NCBI GenBank assembly: GCA_025350695.1 | Contig: JANXXI010000339.1 | Location: 1 to 45,780, forward strand | Origin: Acidobacteriota bacterium | GTDB lineage: Bacteria > Acidobacteriota > Terriglobia > Bryobacterales > Bryobacteraceae | Length of the DNA: 45,780 nt | Reading direction: 5' to 3' | Shown here: positions 26,502-35,215 of the stretch, one piece after another | Layout: every line of letters begins with the position of its first letter | How positions within the stretch are numbered: the first letter of the stretch is position 1 | Notes under the pieces: model-generated | The model's database searches: none | What the model saw: the letters and a program-made list of their open reading frames with translations, nothing else | Told to the model about the DNA's origin: nothing | Made by a program: the position numbers and the translations under genes

Positions 26502-26935
26502 TTACGGCCTGGGCGACATGATCGCGCAATAAATGCGGTGCATGTGTGAATCTCGCCAATCGTTTGATCGGCCGCATCGGGTCTGAACCTTCTTCCCCTG
26601 AGTTCTGAAAGACGCAAGTAACCCCCGCTACACGCGCCGCCGCAAGGTGCTCTTCCCGTTCCACTGCGACAGTGGCGCATCGGGTCATGACGTGTTCCTC
26701 GGCCAAGTCCTGATACTCAACGTCGCACGCGGCATGAGGCCGTAGGATTCAAACACCAATGAATCGGCGTGAAGCGTCAGCCCTCGCTCCAACTGCGCCT
26801 GAGTCGGCTTGAGCACGCTGAGCGCAGCCTCGCGCGAATTCTGAATGGTTTGGTTCGGGCTGGCCAGTTGTCGAGCGGCAGCCGGCAACGCAAGGAGAGC
26901 GCCTAAAGGAAAGTGAGAAAGCTACGGCGATGCAT
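26495..26935 (-). pseudogene. Membrane dipeptidase (M19 family), N-terminal half, inverted and frameshifted
   Basis: Read leftward from ATG 26935, the sequence gives a Tat/Sec-like start (MHRRSFLTFL), a frameshift, then LGALLALPAAARQLASP and LTLHADSLVFESYGLMPRA. After a further shift and small deletion it reads DLAEEHVMTRC and GVTCVFQNSGEEGSDPMRPI through RDHVAQAV. This is the N-terminal half of a renal-dipeptidase-type metallopeptidase. It ends near 26495 against the TonB receptor fragment. The matching C-terminal half lies on the opposite strand from about 27054. Confidence 0.7.
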
Positions 26936-26951
26936 TTCAGGTTAGGATATC

Positions 26952-26994
26952 GCGGAATTCTACTCTGTTAGCTGTGGAGTAGAATCCGCTTTTT
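26952..26994 (+). terminator. Intrinsic-terminator-like hairpin inside the inverted segment
   Basis: GCGGAATTCTACTC pairs with GAGTAGAATCCGC (13 pairs, one bulged base) around an 11-nt loop and is followed by TTTTT on the plus strand. It lies between the two dipeptidase halves, upstream of the N-terminal half, so its orientation may have been changed by the inversion. Confidence 0.5.
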
Positions 26995-27053
26995 GTGAAC
27001 GTTAACCCTTCTCAACCAAAACACCAATATTGCACACAATATCGCTAATACAG

Positions 27054-27857
27054 CCGGCGGATGTAGGGGCGGCCAACTGCGCCGGGCGTCATGCGATCTA
27101 CATGACGAGCGGCGTCCCCGTTACCGGTGAATGGGTCTCAGTTGAAAACGAACTGCGTTATGTCCCCATCTTCTTCCAACTTGGCGTGCGCATAATGCAC
27201 GTGACTTACAACCGGCGCAACATGCTGGGCGACGGATGCGGGAACCGGCCAATGCGGGGCTCTCTGACTTTGGGCGAGCCGCCATGGCGGAGATGAATCG
27301 TCTGGGAGTGATTGTCGACGTGGCGCACTCCGGCGGGCGCACCAGCTTGGAGGCTGCGAAGGCATCGAAGAAGCCGATGGTGGCGAGCCACTCCTGCTGC
27401 ACTGCGCTGAATAATCATGTGCGGTTCGAAACCGGATGCAGTGATCAAGGCGATTGTTGACACTGGCGGGTTGATCGGCATTTGTTGCATTCCGGAATTC
27501 CTGGCGAGAACCGGAGATATAGCGGCCATGCTGGATCACATCGATTATGTGGTGAAGAAATTCGGTGCGGAGCATGTGGCGATTGGGACGGATGTGGCCT
27601 ACACCTCAAGTAACGCTGCCGCAGTGAACCGGAAGATCCCACGCAGAGCAAGGCAGCGCGTGCGATGGGAGGCGCTATGGCCGCAGGGCGCTCTGGGCGG
27701 ATCTACCCAAGCGCAAGTGGAAAGCATGGCCTGGACGAATTGGCCGCTGTTTACAGTTGGCCTTGTTCAGCGGGGCTATTCGGAAACCGACATCCGAAAG
27801 ATCCTGGGGAAGAATGTACTTCGCGTTTGCCGGGCGAATTTTGACGGCTTTGCATAA
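27054..27857 (+). pseudogene. Membrane dipeptidase (M19 family), C-terminal half, frameshifted
   Basis: The homology picks up at PADVGAANCAGRHAIYMTSG and runs through FFQLGVRIMHVTYNRRNMLG. It changes frame near 27238 to EPANAGLSDFGRAAMAEMN and IVDVAHSGGRTSLEAAKAS. It changes again near 27425 to KPDAVIKAIVDTGGLIGICC, HVAIGTDVAYTSS and the end WTNWPLFTVGLVQRGYSE. These are the barrel and metal-site segments expected after the N-terminal half found on the other strand. With two frameshifts and a separated N-terminus, the gene is dead. Confidence 0.75.
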
Positions 27858-27915
27858 GCGCATCTAACAACCGTAAGCGGTGTGCAAAGGCTGCGATCGC
27901 CTGAGAGAGGCCACT

Positions 27916-28065
27916 ATAAAACAGATCATCCTGCTTGCTTTCCGCCTTCATGGCCGCCGCAAGGTGTCAGCGTCACCTGGATTGGCTAAGCTTGTTATGT
28001 CATTCAAACCGATAACAACGGGCCTGCTGTAATCTGACCCGCCGGCGGCCAACATCGGCTATGCG
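27916..28065 (+). pseudogene. Broken 5' end of the MBL-fold gene
   Basis: Just after AGAGAGG, a frame starting with ATA (not ATG) reads KQIILLAF, like a signal peptide. A different frame then gives GVSVTWIG, a TAA at 27987-27989 where homologues of this kind have Gln or His, and ACYVIQTDNNGPAVI. A further shift gives SDPPAANIGYALPTINADAV, which runs into the intact downstream frame. The missing start, the stop and two shifts show that the native N-terminus is no longer translated as one chain. Confidence 0.6.
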
Positions 28066-29283
28066 TTGCCCACAATCAATGCCGATGCGGTGACTATCAC
28101 GCATAACCATGGCGATCACAACAATTCAGCCGGAGTGAAAGGGAATTTTACGCTGGTGGATGGGCGGCCTGCGACTCTGCGGACGACTGTGACGGGGACC
28201 GGTACAACCTTCACGATCATCCCTGGCTTTCATGACAATACGAACGGCTCGGCGCGCGGACAGAACTCCATCATCCGCTGGACACAGGGCGGGCTCAACT
28301 TCGCGCACTTCGGCGACTATGGGCAGGACGCGTTGACTCCGGCGCAGATCGCCGACCTTGCGGATCTTGATTTGATTTTTGTGCCGGGCGGCGGCGGACC
28401 GACAATTTCCGGACAACAAGCCGCACAGTTGATTCAACAGCTGAAACCGAAAGCTGCTGTGTTGATGCACTTTCGAACCGCGCTTGGCGGGCCAACGGCT
28501 GTGGACTCGTTCCCAACGATGGCCATTCCTTTTCCTGCGCTGAAATTTAAGCCGTCGACCGTAACGCTGACGAAGGCTACGTTACCTTCCGCAACAGAAG
28601 TGTGGGTACAGGAAGTTCTTTCTGACGGAGGCGTGGTGAACGCCGCATCGTTTACCGCTGGGGCGCCGGTGGCTCCGGGGTCGCTGGTCTCCATTTTCGG
28701 GCAATTTTCGACGCCAATCCCGACGCAATCCGCGGCCAGCTTACCTTTGCAGACAACATTAGGGAATGTGCAAGTATTGGTGGCGGACAAGCCCATCCCG
28801 TTGTGGTTCGTTTCGTCCAATCAGATCAATGCGCAACTTCCAGCATCGATCGCCAGTAGCCAGCAGGTAGTGGAGGTGCGGTTGAATAACCAACGCATCG
28901 CGCGTACTTCTGTTACCGTGTTACCGAATGCGCCGGGCCTGTTTGTGGCTGTGGATCAGGCGGGGAAGGTGCTTTCGCGGATGAATCCCGTGCGGCGCGG
29001 GGATGTGATCACAATCTATGGAACGGGGCAGGGGGCGGTTACCGAAGTGGTGGCGGATGGCGCCGTTAGTCCGGCGAGCCCGCTCGCGCGGTCGCGCGAA
29101 AATCCTGGTGTGTATGTGAACGGACGGCTTGCACAGGTGCTGTTCAGTGGTCTCACGCCTGGGCTGCCCGGACTTTGGCAGATTAATGCGGTTGTCCCGA
29201 GTGACGCCACCGTTGGGTTGGATTCCACTCTGGTTGTGCTACAGGGGCAGGTTAGTAATGAGCTGAGCATCGCCGTGCAGTAA
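28066..29283 (+). CDS. MBL-fold metallohydrolase domain with Solibacter-type (TIGR03437) C-terminal domain, N-terminally truncated
   Basis: This open frame of 405 residues runs from TTG 28066. The metal motif THNHGDHNN is near residue 12, followed by an UlaG-like lactonase/metallo-beta-lactamase fold with HFGDYGQ and VLMHFRTALGG. From about residue 200 comes the TIGR03437 domain: GGVVNAASFTAGAPVAPGSL, VSIFGQ, PLWFVSSNQINAQLP, GTGQGAVTEV and GLPGLWQINAVVP. That domain is typical of Solibacter-like Acidobacteriota. The first ~50 native residues lie upstream in broken frames, so any product from here would lack its signal and first strands. Treat as a probable pseudogene with a long intact 3' part. 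Confidence 0.7.
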   Translation: MPTINADAVTITHNHGDHNNSAGVKGNFTLVDGRPATLRTTVTGTGTTFTIIPGFHDNTNGSARGQNSIIRWTQGGLNFAHFGDYGQDALTPAQIADLADLDLIFVPGGGGPTISGQQAAQLIQQLKPKAAVLMHFRTALGGPTAVDSFPTMAIPFPALKFKPSTVTLTKATLPSATEVWVQEVLSDGGVVNAASFTAGAPVAPGSLVSIFGQFSTPIPTQSAASLPLQTTLGNVQVLVADKPIPLWFVSSNQINAQLPASIASSQQVVEVRLNNQRIARTSVTVLPNAPGLFVAVDQAGKVLSRMNPVRRGDVITIYGTGQGAVTEVVADGAVSPASPLARSRENPGVYVNGRLAQVLFSGLTPGLPGLWQINAVVPSDATVGLDSTLVVLQGQVSNELSIAVQ

Positions 29284-29698
29284 GCGCCTTAGCGCAGCCA
29301 TTGGCTCAGTGTTAGGAAGTTGACTTTCTGGTCGGCTTGCTTTCGAGCAAACGGCGAATAATAGTAAGTCAAACGTCGCCTTAACTTTCAGCGCCTGCGG
29401 GTGAAGCGAAAGAAAACGACTCTCTGCGCGTTTCACAGGGCTTTAAGCGCGTGTCCGTACCAACGTTTGCAGCTTTGAGAAATACGAAATGTTACTTGTC
29501 CAGAAGATGGCCTGCCGCATTACGGTCATGGCCGATACTTCCAAAATCATTGCCTTAAGGATCTTTTTTATGGCCGTTTACTTCGAAGTCGATGTCTTCC
29601 GGCTTGGCGAAACGAATACATCCCTTGCCGACCTTTGAGCCCGGAAAGGACAAGCATCAATAACAATTGAATGAGGGTTTGGAGAGCATGGCGATAGA
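29284..29698. other. Intergenic region with a gene remnant
   Basis: No intact gene. It contains the DUF1801-like fragment on the minus strand (29554-29637) and otherwise unassigned sequence. Confidence 0.5.
29554..29637 (-). pseudogene. DUF1801-like protein, C-terminal remnant
   Basis: On the minus strand a short frame reads KVGKGCIRFAKPEDIDFEV before running to a stop in NGHKKDP. The GKGCIRF...DIDF pattern matches the end of DUF1801/YdhG-like proteins as I remember them. No start or N-terminal part is present in frame, so only a stump remains. Confidence 0.4.
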
Positions 29699-30883
29699 TC
29701 AGCGCGGTACATGCTCGGAGGAAACGATTAATCCGCGCTCATCTGTCAGGTTCAGGTAAAACACCGTCGCTCCCGCAGGGATCTTCGCGGATGCTCTTCT
29801 CTGCTTCGGGTCAAGTACGGCGGAAACGGTCTCCCACTTGCGGTCTTGCCACTTGCCGCTGTCTCGCGTGAAGTTCAACTCCGCGCGAACCGGCGATGTA
29901 CCGCGGCTGTAGTTCGCCCAGGCGGCACCAGCCTTCTCCCCTTGTTTCGAGATCCGCACCAGCGCGGGGCCGTCCATCAACATCGCTTTCGCATAGGCGT
30001 CGATTTCCTCGGGCTTGGCGCCATCCTGGTGCCCGTGCTTCATGCGCACTTGCATGCTGAGGATGCGCTGCCCTTTCGGCAGCCGGTATGACTTCTGCCA
30101 CGATGGCATGGGGTAGGCGAAATCGTTCGTCCCGTTGATCCAGAGCATTGGCCGGCGGCCCTGGGCCAGGTACGACGAAGGGTCCCAGAGCTTGAGCCAC
30201 TTCGCTGCACGCTGCTTGCCGAGGCCGTCGAAATCTTTCAGCCAGGCTGAGTCTTCCCCCAGAAAACCGCAACCGTAAACGGGGACGCCGAAACGGAAAC
30301 GACGATCAACACTGGCGACGATGCTGGTCAAGTAGCCTCCCCAACTGATGCCGGTGACGCCAATGCGTGTTGGGTCGACGCCGGGCAGGATCCGCAAATA
30401 AGAATGCGCCAGGATGGAGGCGGCGACGGCGTGGTACGTCCATTGATCGGTGGTGGGCGCATCCACGTTTTTGAAATCGCCCCAACCGGCTGGGCCGGAA
30501 AATTCGTGACGCTTTCGCGTTGGGTTCCATAGTTTGGTTGGGTCGGCGCGATCTGGAACTGTGCCGACCGTATCCACAGCGATTGCGGCATAGCCACGAC
30601 TACCCCACAGGCGGACCCATTCGGCGAAGGCTGTGCCTCCGCCTCCGTGGATCAGCACCATCGCCGGAAGGTTGCTGCTGGAGTTTGGCACATTGTAATA
30701 AGCGAAGATTCGGGTGGGTTTGCCTTGGTATAGCGGGCCTTCGAGCCAAACAGCTTTGACGCCGAGTTCGTCTGTTTGGGCGTCCCAATGTCTGGGAGTG
30801 ACTTCAAGTTCGGTGAGGGGCCAGGGAATGGAAGCCGCGTGGGAAAGCGTGGCCGCAAGCAGTAGCAGCACAATTCTGGACAT
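29699..30883 (-). CDS. Secreted alpha/beta hydrolase, acetyl xylan esterase-like
   Basis: This is a 394-residue protein with start ATG 30883 (MSRIVLLLLAATLSHA, Sec signal; GGAAG upstream). A TTG at 30901 is in frame but less likely. VLIHGGGGTAF marks the oxyanion hole. The nucleophile elbow is GISWGG (Ser180), and the probable acid and base are Asp254 (NGTNDFAYP) and His285 (KHGHQDG). After about residue 295 there is an extra beta-rich C-terminal domain. Dienelactone-hydrolase-like esterases of this shape often act on plant polysaccharide esters. No sugar-utilisation genes flank it, so the substrate is open. Confidence 0.85.
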   Translation of the reverse strand: MSRIVLLLLAATLSHAASIPWPLTELEVTPRHWDAQTDELGVKAVWLEGPLYQGKPTRIFAYYNVPNSSSNLPAMVLIHGGGGTAFAEWVRLWGSRGYAAIAVDTVGTVPDRADPTKLWNPTRKRHEFSGPAGWGDFKNVDAPTTDQWTYHAVAASILAHSYLRILPGVDPTRIGVTGISWGGYLTSIVASVDRRFRFGVPVYGCGFLGEDSAWLKDFDGLGKQRAAKWLKLWDPSSYLAQGRRPMLWINGTNDFAYPMPSWQKSYRLPKGQRILSMQVRMKHGHQDGAKPEEIDAYAKAMLMDGPALVRISKQGEKAGAAWANYSRGTSPVRAELNFTRDSGKWQDRKWETVSAVLDPKQRRASAKIPAGATVFYLNLTDERGLIVSSEHVPR

Positions 30884-30957
30884 TGGTATATTCTTCCACA
30901 ATGGGCCGGTGTTTGCGCGTTAATGAGTTAGTTTAATGCATTGACGTTTTGCAATGT

Positions 30958-33576
30958 TTACTGGCAGTAAGTTCGGGCGGATAACATCTGGGTAAGCATG
31001 GATAGGTCGCGCAGATTCACGACGTTGTCGCCGTTCAAATCGGCAATAGCCACATAGCCCGGCTCACCCACACGCTTGCCGAATGCGCCACGTACTATGT
31101 TGACATCGGTGCAGTCCACTGCGCCGTCCTTGTTCAGATCGAAGTTCACCAACATAAACGCCCCGCGGCCATGAGTGAAAGCGATCACTCTGCCGGCCCG
31201 CGCCACGATGTCGTAAACGGCGGTATTCGGCATTCCCATTGTGGGTCCCATGAAGGCCCAAGTGGACCCACTATCATTTGTGTACCACATGGCGAAATCC
31301 GTACCGGCGTACATGATGTTGTTGTTGTCGGGATCAATGGCAAGCGAGACGACGCTGACATCGACCGGGACGCTGACGTTGGTCCACGAAGGCGGGGATT
31401 GGGTGAAGTCGGACGTGCAATAGATGTTGGCTGGCAGGTTGCCGCTGAAGCCGGTTAAACCCACACAAATCTTTGTGTTGCTCTTTGACGGAAATACAAT
31501 GGTGGAGACGGGCCGCGGCGGCACTTGGCCATTGGGATTGATGTCGCGCAGATCGGCTTTCGTTACACCGCCGTTGGTTGACAGCAGAATCTGACCATCG
31601 ATGCTCCCCATGGCGAAGGTATTGCAGTTGTTGCCGAACGCGATTCCAATGCCACCCACTGATCCGTTGAAGATGCCACTGCCGTTGTTAGTCCACAAGC
31701 TGTTTGCCTGGCCGGTATAGAAGCTGGTGGTTTTGTTGATGCGCGAGCCATTAAGAATCACGGTTCCAGGCGATGAAGGGCACTCGCGTATTTTGCCGAT
31801 GAACGGCGGAGCTCCGCCGTAATTTCCCTTCACCCCAACGAACGTTTGGCCGCCGTCCGTGGTTCGTGCAATGTTGTGGCTCTGCGAGGAGACGCCGAAA
31901 TCGAAGGTAGAGCCGAAGATGTTTCCTGCTCCGTCGCCGCCGAAGATCAGGGGCCAGGCCTGCGTGCCGTTGCGGCGGTGGGTGCCGTTGTCCTGCGCGC
32001 CGGCCAGCACTTGGCTGCCATCGGGCGAAATCGAACCTTCGTAGTATTGCGAGATGGAGAGCGACGAATTATGCTCAAACCACATTCCATCCCCGTCGGT
32101 AATGGTGCTCCAAACGCCACCATCATTACCGACGATCAGGCGTCCACCGGACCAGACCGCGGCGTGTTGGTCCACGTGAATGCCATTGTTACGATCCGCG
32201 GGGGCGGCAGTCTGACTTACCTCCGTCCAACTATCGGAGACCATGTCATAGCGATATAGTGTTACGCCGCCGAAAAACAGTTTGGTCTGATCGGTAGGCT
32301 TGACGGTCAAAGTAAGGTTGTACCAGCATTGTGAGGCTACGGCTGAAAAAGCCTTGTCGTAGCCGCAAGGGCCGTAGGCGCCGCTCCCGTCGTCAGTGGG
32401 CGAAACATTGATCTTGGTCCAGCTTGGTGTTGGATCCCAACCGTTGGAGGTAGTCCAAAGACCGAACAATCCGCCGGTGGTGCTGTTGCTGACGGCTACA
32501 TAAATGCGGTTCGGATTGGATGGGGCAATTGCGATCACCGTGCGATCGGTGTTGCCGGAAAGAGCGTTCCATGGACCGGGCACGACGGACCAGGAGATGC
32601 CACCGTTGGTTGTACGGAGCACAGCGTTACCTGCATTCGAACCGAAACCTTCGCCGCCATACATCTGACTAAAACCGGCCGGATGGACGGCAATCGAAAT
32701 GCCATCGATAGCAAGGGTTTGAATCCAATTCTGGCCTCCGTCGTTTGAGAGCCAAAAGCCACGCGCGCCGAAGCCTTGCGGGCGGGCGGCGGCGCCTACC
32801 CGGCCGAATAAGCCGAGCGAAGTTGCGGCGACCAGCCTGTCGGGGTTGGACGGATCAACGCGGATCTCTGAAAAAGCGGTTCCCTTGATGAAGGTTGAGA
32901 CGCCCAGTTGAATCCAAGTCAAACCGCCATCGGTGGATTTCAAGATGCCTTCCCCGCCGAAGGAGTCGCCGGAGAAAGTGGCCTCGCCGGTGCCGACATA
33001 GATTATGTTGGGGTCGGAGGGAGCGTAGGCGATTGCGCCTACGGCCTGGGATGGGGCGGCATCGGTAAGGGGGCGGAATGAGCCACCGGCGTCGCGGGTT
33101 TCCCAAACGCCTCCATTGGCGGCACCGATCAGCCAGCGATTGGGATCATGTGGGTGAACGGCAATGGCGGCGATACGCCCGCTCATCAAGCGATTGGAAA
33201 TGGTGTCGCCCACTTGCCCATTTTGAACCGGCTGAGGGCCAATATTGGTCCAGCGCATGTTGTTCAGGCTGAGGGTGAGAGCTGATGTTGGGGCGGACCC
33301 ACCACGCGAAGGGGAGACTCCGCCCATTTGCTGGATTTGTGTAGCAAGGCGAGCGCCACGGGCGTCGGGAATCGTTTCGCCGTCAGGGCTACGCAACGTC
33401 CAGGAGGTTAGGAAGCGCTGAATGGGTTTACCAGCCAGGATTTTTGGACTAAGACCCTGAAGAAAGCTGGGGACCTTGGGGCCAATTTCAGGAGCTGGAG
33501 CGCGCTGTGCGAAAATCGCCGTTCCACTCAAACCAAGGAAGAGATAAGCACGGCAAATGCGGAGACTTAGATTCAT
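30958..33576 (-). CDS. Secreted BNR/Asp-box repeat (sortilin/VPS10-like) protein with dockerin-like C-terminus
   Basis: This is an 872-residue protein. A Sec signal ends near AIFAQ. The body is a beta-propeller of Asp-box repeats (S/T-x-D/N-G-G-x-x-W/F): STDGGLTW, SNDGGQNW, TTNGGISW, TTDGGQTF and TNDSGSTW. The last ~63 residues hold two EF-hand-like loops (DLNKDGAVDCTD and DLNGDNVVNLRD) in the spacing of a type-I dockerin domain. The combination suggests an extracellular adhesion or glycan-binding protein docked to a surface complex. No cohesin gene is visible here. Confidence 0.85.
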   Translation of the reverse strand: MNLSLRICRAYLFLGLSGTAIFAQRAPAPEIGPKVPSFLQGLSPKILAGKPIQRFLTSWTLRSPDGETIPDARGARLATQIQQMGGVSPSRGGSAPTSALTLSLNNMRWTNIGPQPVQNGQVGDTISNRLMSGRIAAIAVHPHDPNRWLIGAANGGVWETRDAGGSFRPLTDAAPSQAVGAIAYAPSDPNIIYVGTGEATFSGDSFGGEGILKSTDGGLTWIQLGVSTFIKGTAFSEIRVDPSNPDRLVAATSLGLFGRVGAAARPQGFGARGFWLSNDGGQNWIQTLAIDGISIAVHPAGFSQMYGGEGFGSNAGNAVLRTTNGGISWSVVPGPWNALSGNTDRTVIAIAPSNPNRIYVAVSNSTTGGLFGLWTTSNGWDPTPSWTKINVSPTDDGSGAYGPCGYDKAFSAVASQCWYNLTLTVKPTDQTKLFFGGVTLYRYDMVSDSWTEVSQTAAPADRNNGIHVDQHAAVWSGGRLIVGNDGGVWSTITDGDGMWFEHNSSLSISQYYEGSISPDGSQVLAGAQDNGTHRRNGTQAWPLIFGGDGAGNIFGSTFDFGVSSQSHNIARTTDGGQTFVGVKGNYGGAPPFIGKIRECPSSPGTVILNGSRINKTTSFYTGQANSLWTNNGSGIFNGSVGGIGIAFGNNCNTFAMGSIDGQILLSTNGGVTKADLRDINPNGQVPPRPVSTIVFPSKSNTKICVGLTGFSGNLPANIYCTSDFTQSPPSWTNVSVPVDVSVVSLAIDPDNNNIMYAGTDFAMWYTNDSGSTWAFMGPTMGMPNTAVYDIVARAGRVIAFTHGRGAFMLVNFDLNKDGAVDCTDVNIVRGAFGKRVGEPGYVAIADLNGDNVVNLRDLSMLTQMLSARTYCQ

Positions 33577-33737
33577 TATGTTAGTGTCACCTGGCGGTCG
33601 ATCTCGAATGGGACGATTGGGCTACTAAAATCATGCCGCAACCGTACCTTTGAACTAAGTCATTCGCCCTGAGTCGAGTATAAGTCAAGGTACGTGATTT
33701 TGTACCCACTAAAATGCAGATCATAGGAGTAAGTCGA

Positions 33738-33971
33738 ATGAAAAGATGGGTTGATAAGTACTATCACCGTTTGGAAATTACGGCATTCCCGGTGCTAGGT
33801 ATTGTAAGTACCATTACTAACATCTGCAAGGCGGGATCGTGCGAGTGTATTGAAAAACGGAGACTGACGGAACAGACTTTTTCGCAAATTACCTACTGGC
33901 AAAATAAATCCCTTGCGGTAGCGAAAAAAGATGTCAGTTTCGTCAGTCCCCGTTTTTCAACAAGCTGTTAG
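33738..33971 (+). CDS. Small protein, C-terminal half encoded by an inverted-repeat element
   Basis: ATG 33738 has AGGAG 7 nt upstream and gives a 77-residue frame starting MKRWVDKYYHRLEITAF. A hydrophobic segment at about residues 12-28 may be a membrane helix. From about residue 38 the codons lie inside the inverted-repeat element at 33850-33960, and the stop comes just after it. The original C-terminus was probably replaced when the element arrived. No family recognised. Confidence 0.45.
   Translation: MKRWVDKYYHRLEITAFPVLGIVSTITNICKAGSCECIEKRRLTEQTFSQITYWQNKSLAVAKKDVSFVSPRFSTSC
33850..33960. mobile_element. MITE-like element with imperfect ~38-bp terminal inverted repeats
   Basis: The left arm 33850-33885 begins TTGAAAAACGG, continues AGACTGACGGAACAGACTT and ends TTTTCGC. 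The right arm 33921-33960 is its imperfect reverse complement (GCGAAAAAAG, then GTCAGTTTCGTCAGTCCCCG, ending TTTTTCAA). Only ~35 nt lie between the arms, so there is no room for a transposase. The motif GACTGACGAAACTGACA followed by T-rich sequence resembles extragenic palindromes associated with REP-type (Y1/RAYT) transposases; that link is from memory. Confidence 0.6.
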
Positions 33972-34084
33972 ACGACTTCGAGTCCCATTGGGCTGGTGGA
34001 AGTTCGACCAATCCGCTCTTTGCCCGGCTGCGAAGTAAGTTTACGCCTCATTTTCAACTGATTCGGCTTATACTGGAGCCATAT

Positions 34085-35215
34085 ATGCGGTTGATTTCCC
34101 TATTCTTATTCGCTCTCCAAATGGCTTCGGCGCAGTCCGGCGGTTTTTCAGGGACATGGAAGTTAAATTCAAACAAGAGTGACCTTCGCGACATGCCCGA
34201 TCGTCCGGCGGCTGTTTTAAGGGCTGAAGAATCCGCGGTAGTTTTGAAACTATCCGGTTTAACCCAGGCTAGCGAGGCTGCTGCCAAAGCGATCAACTAC
34301 CCGCTGGACGGGTCGTCGCTTAAGAATGGCGATTGGAGCGTCGCGACGAAGTGGGAAGGCACGGCATTGCTGGTAAGCACGTTAGTCAGCGGTCCGCAAA
34401 ATTACTCAATAATGGAGCGCTGGAAGGTGGAAAATGGCGGCTCGAGGTTGACCATTAATCGCACCATTGTTCGCGCCACCGGCGAACAGGAATATGTTCT
34501 GATTTACGATAACGTGAACGTGGCTCCCCCGCTGCTGAGTCGGAGAGAAGAAACAATTCGCGATGGCGACGCCCGTCAGAGCGAACGGACGTGGCGCAAG
34601 ACAACCCCCGAGGAAGCAAAGGTGGAGGCGCGCGAATATGTGTTGGAGCCAGGCACGCGCATCCTGCTAAGGCTGACTAATTCCGTGAACACGAAAAATA
34701 CCACTCCTGGCGCGCGCATTTACTTGGAGACCGCTGTGCCCGTCTATGTGCAGGGCAAGCTGGTAATCCCGCGCGGCAGTTATGTGATGGGAACCGTGAC
34801 TGAATCCCAGAGAGCGGGAAGGGTGAAAGGGAAGTCGGGTTTGAACCTCCGTTTTGAAACGCTGACTTTGCCGAACGGCATTAGCCGCGATTTCCGCTCA
34901 AGGCCGGGCAGTGTCGATTCGAAAGGCAACCTGGATGCATCGGAAGGGCGGATCAAGGGTGAAGGCAACAAGGGTGGTGACGCGAAGACGACTGCGCAGA
35001 CGGCGGGTGCGGGAGCGGGAATTGGCGGACTGATCGGCGCGGCCTCCGGCCATGCGGGTATGGGTGCTGGCGTGGGCGCCGCGGCTGGAGCGGTAGGCGG
35101 TTTGATTGGGGCGCTCAGTTCACGGGGACCGGATGTGGTCTTGCCATCGGGTACGACTATGGAACTCGTGTTGGATCGGGAGTTGAAGTTTACGACGGAT
35201 GAGTTGAGGCAGTAG
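34085..35215 (+). CDS. Secreted two-domain protein with glycine-zipper segment
   Basis: This 376-residue protein starts at ATG 34085 with a short Sec signal (MRLISLFLFALQMASAQ). About residues 20-150 form a lipocalin-like beta domain (GTWKLNSNKSD near its start). From about 184 comes a second beta domain (GTRILLRLTNS, LVIPRGSYVMGTVTES, LRFETLTLPNG). The N-terminus of the LssY_C protein at 36528 appears to share this domain. Residues 300-345 are Gly/Ala repeats (GIGGLIGAASGHAGMGAG) of the glycine-zipper type, suggesting membrane association. Possible -10 TATACT at about 34069. Function unknown. Confidence 0.68.
   Translation: MRLISLFLFALQMASAQSGGFSGTWKLNSNKSDLRDMPDRPAAVLRAEESAVVLKLSGLTQASEAAAKAINYPLDGSSLKNGDWSVATKWEGTALLVSTLVSGPQNYSIMERWKVENGGSRLTINRTIVRATGEQEYVLIYDNVNVAPPLLSRREETIRDGDARQSERTWRKTTPEEAKVEAREYVLEPGTRILLRLTNSVNTKNTTPGARIYLETAVPVYVQGKLVIPRGSYVMGTVTESQRAGRVKGKSGLNLRFETLTLPNGISRDFRSRPGSVDSKGNLDASEGRIKGEGNKGGDAKTTAQTAGAGAGIGGLIGAASGHAGMGAGVGAAAGAVGGLIGALSSRGPDVVLPSGTTMELVLDRELKFTTDELRQ

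Noticed and set aside
26186-26680. 164-codon minus-strand frame across the TonB/dipeptidase junction
   Set aside because: It is the third frame over two fragments that have clear homology in the other frames. Its own sequence resembles no protein.
27987-28037. In-frame TAA and TGA in the MBL-fold gene as possible recoding sites
   Set aside because: The TAA cannot encode Sec, the TGA coincides with a frame change rather than a continuing frame, and the start codon is also lost. Simple decay explains all of it.
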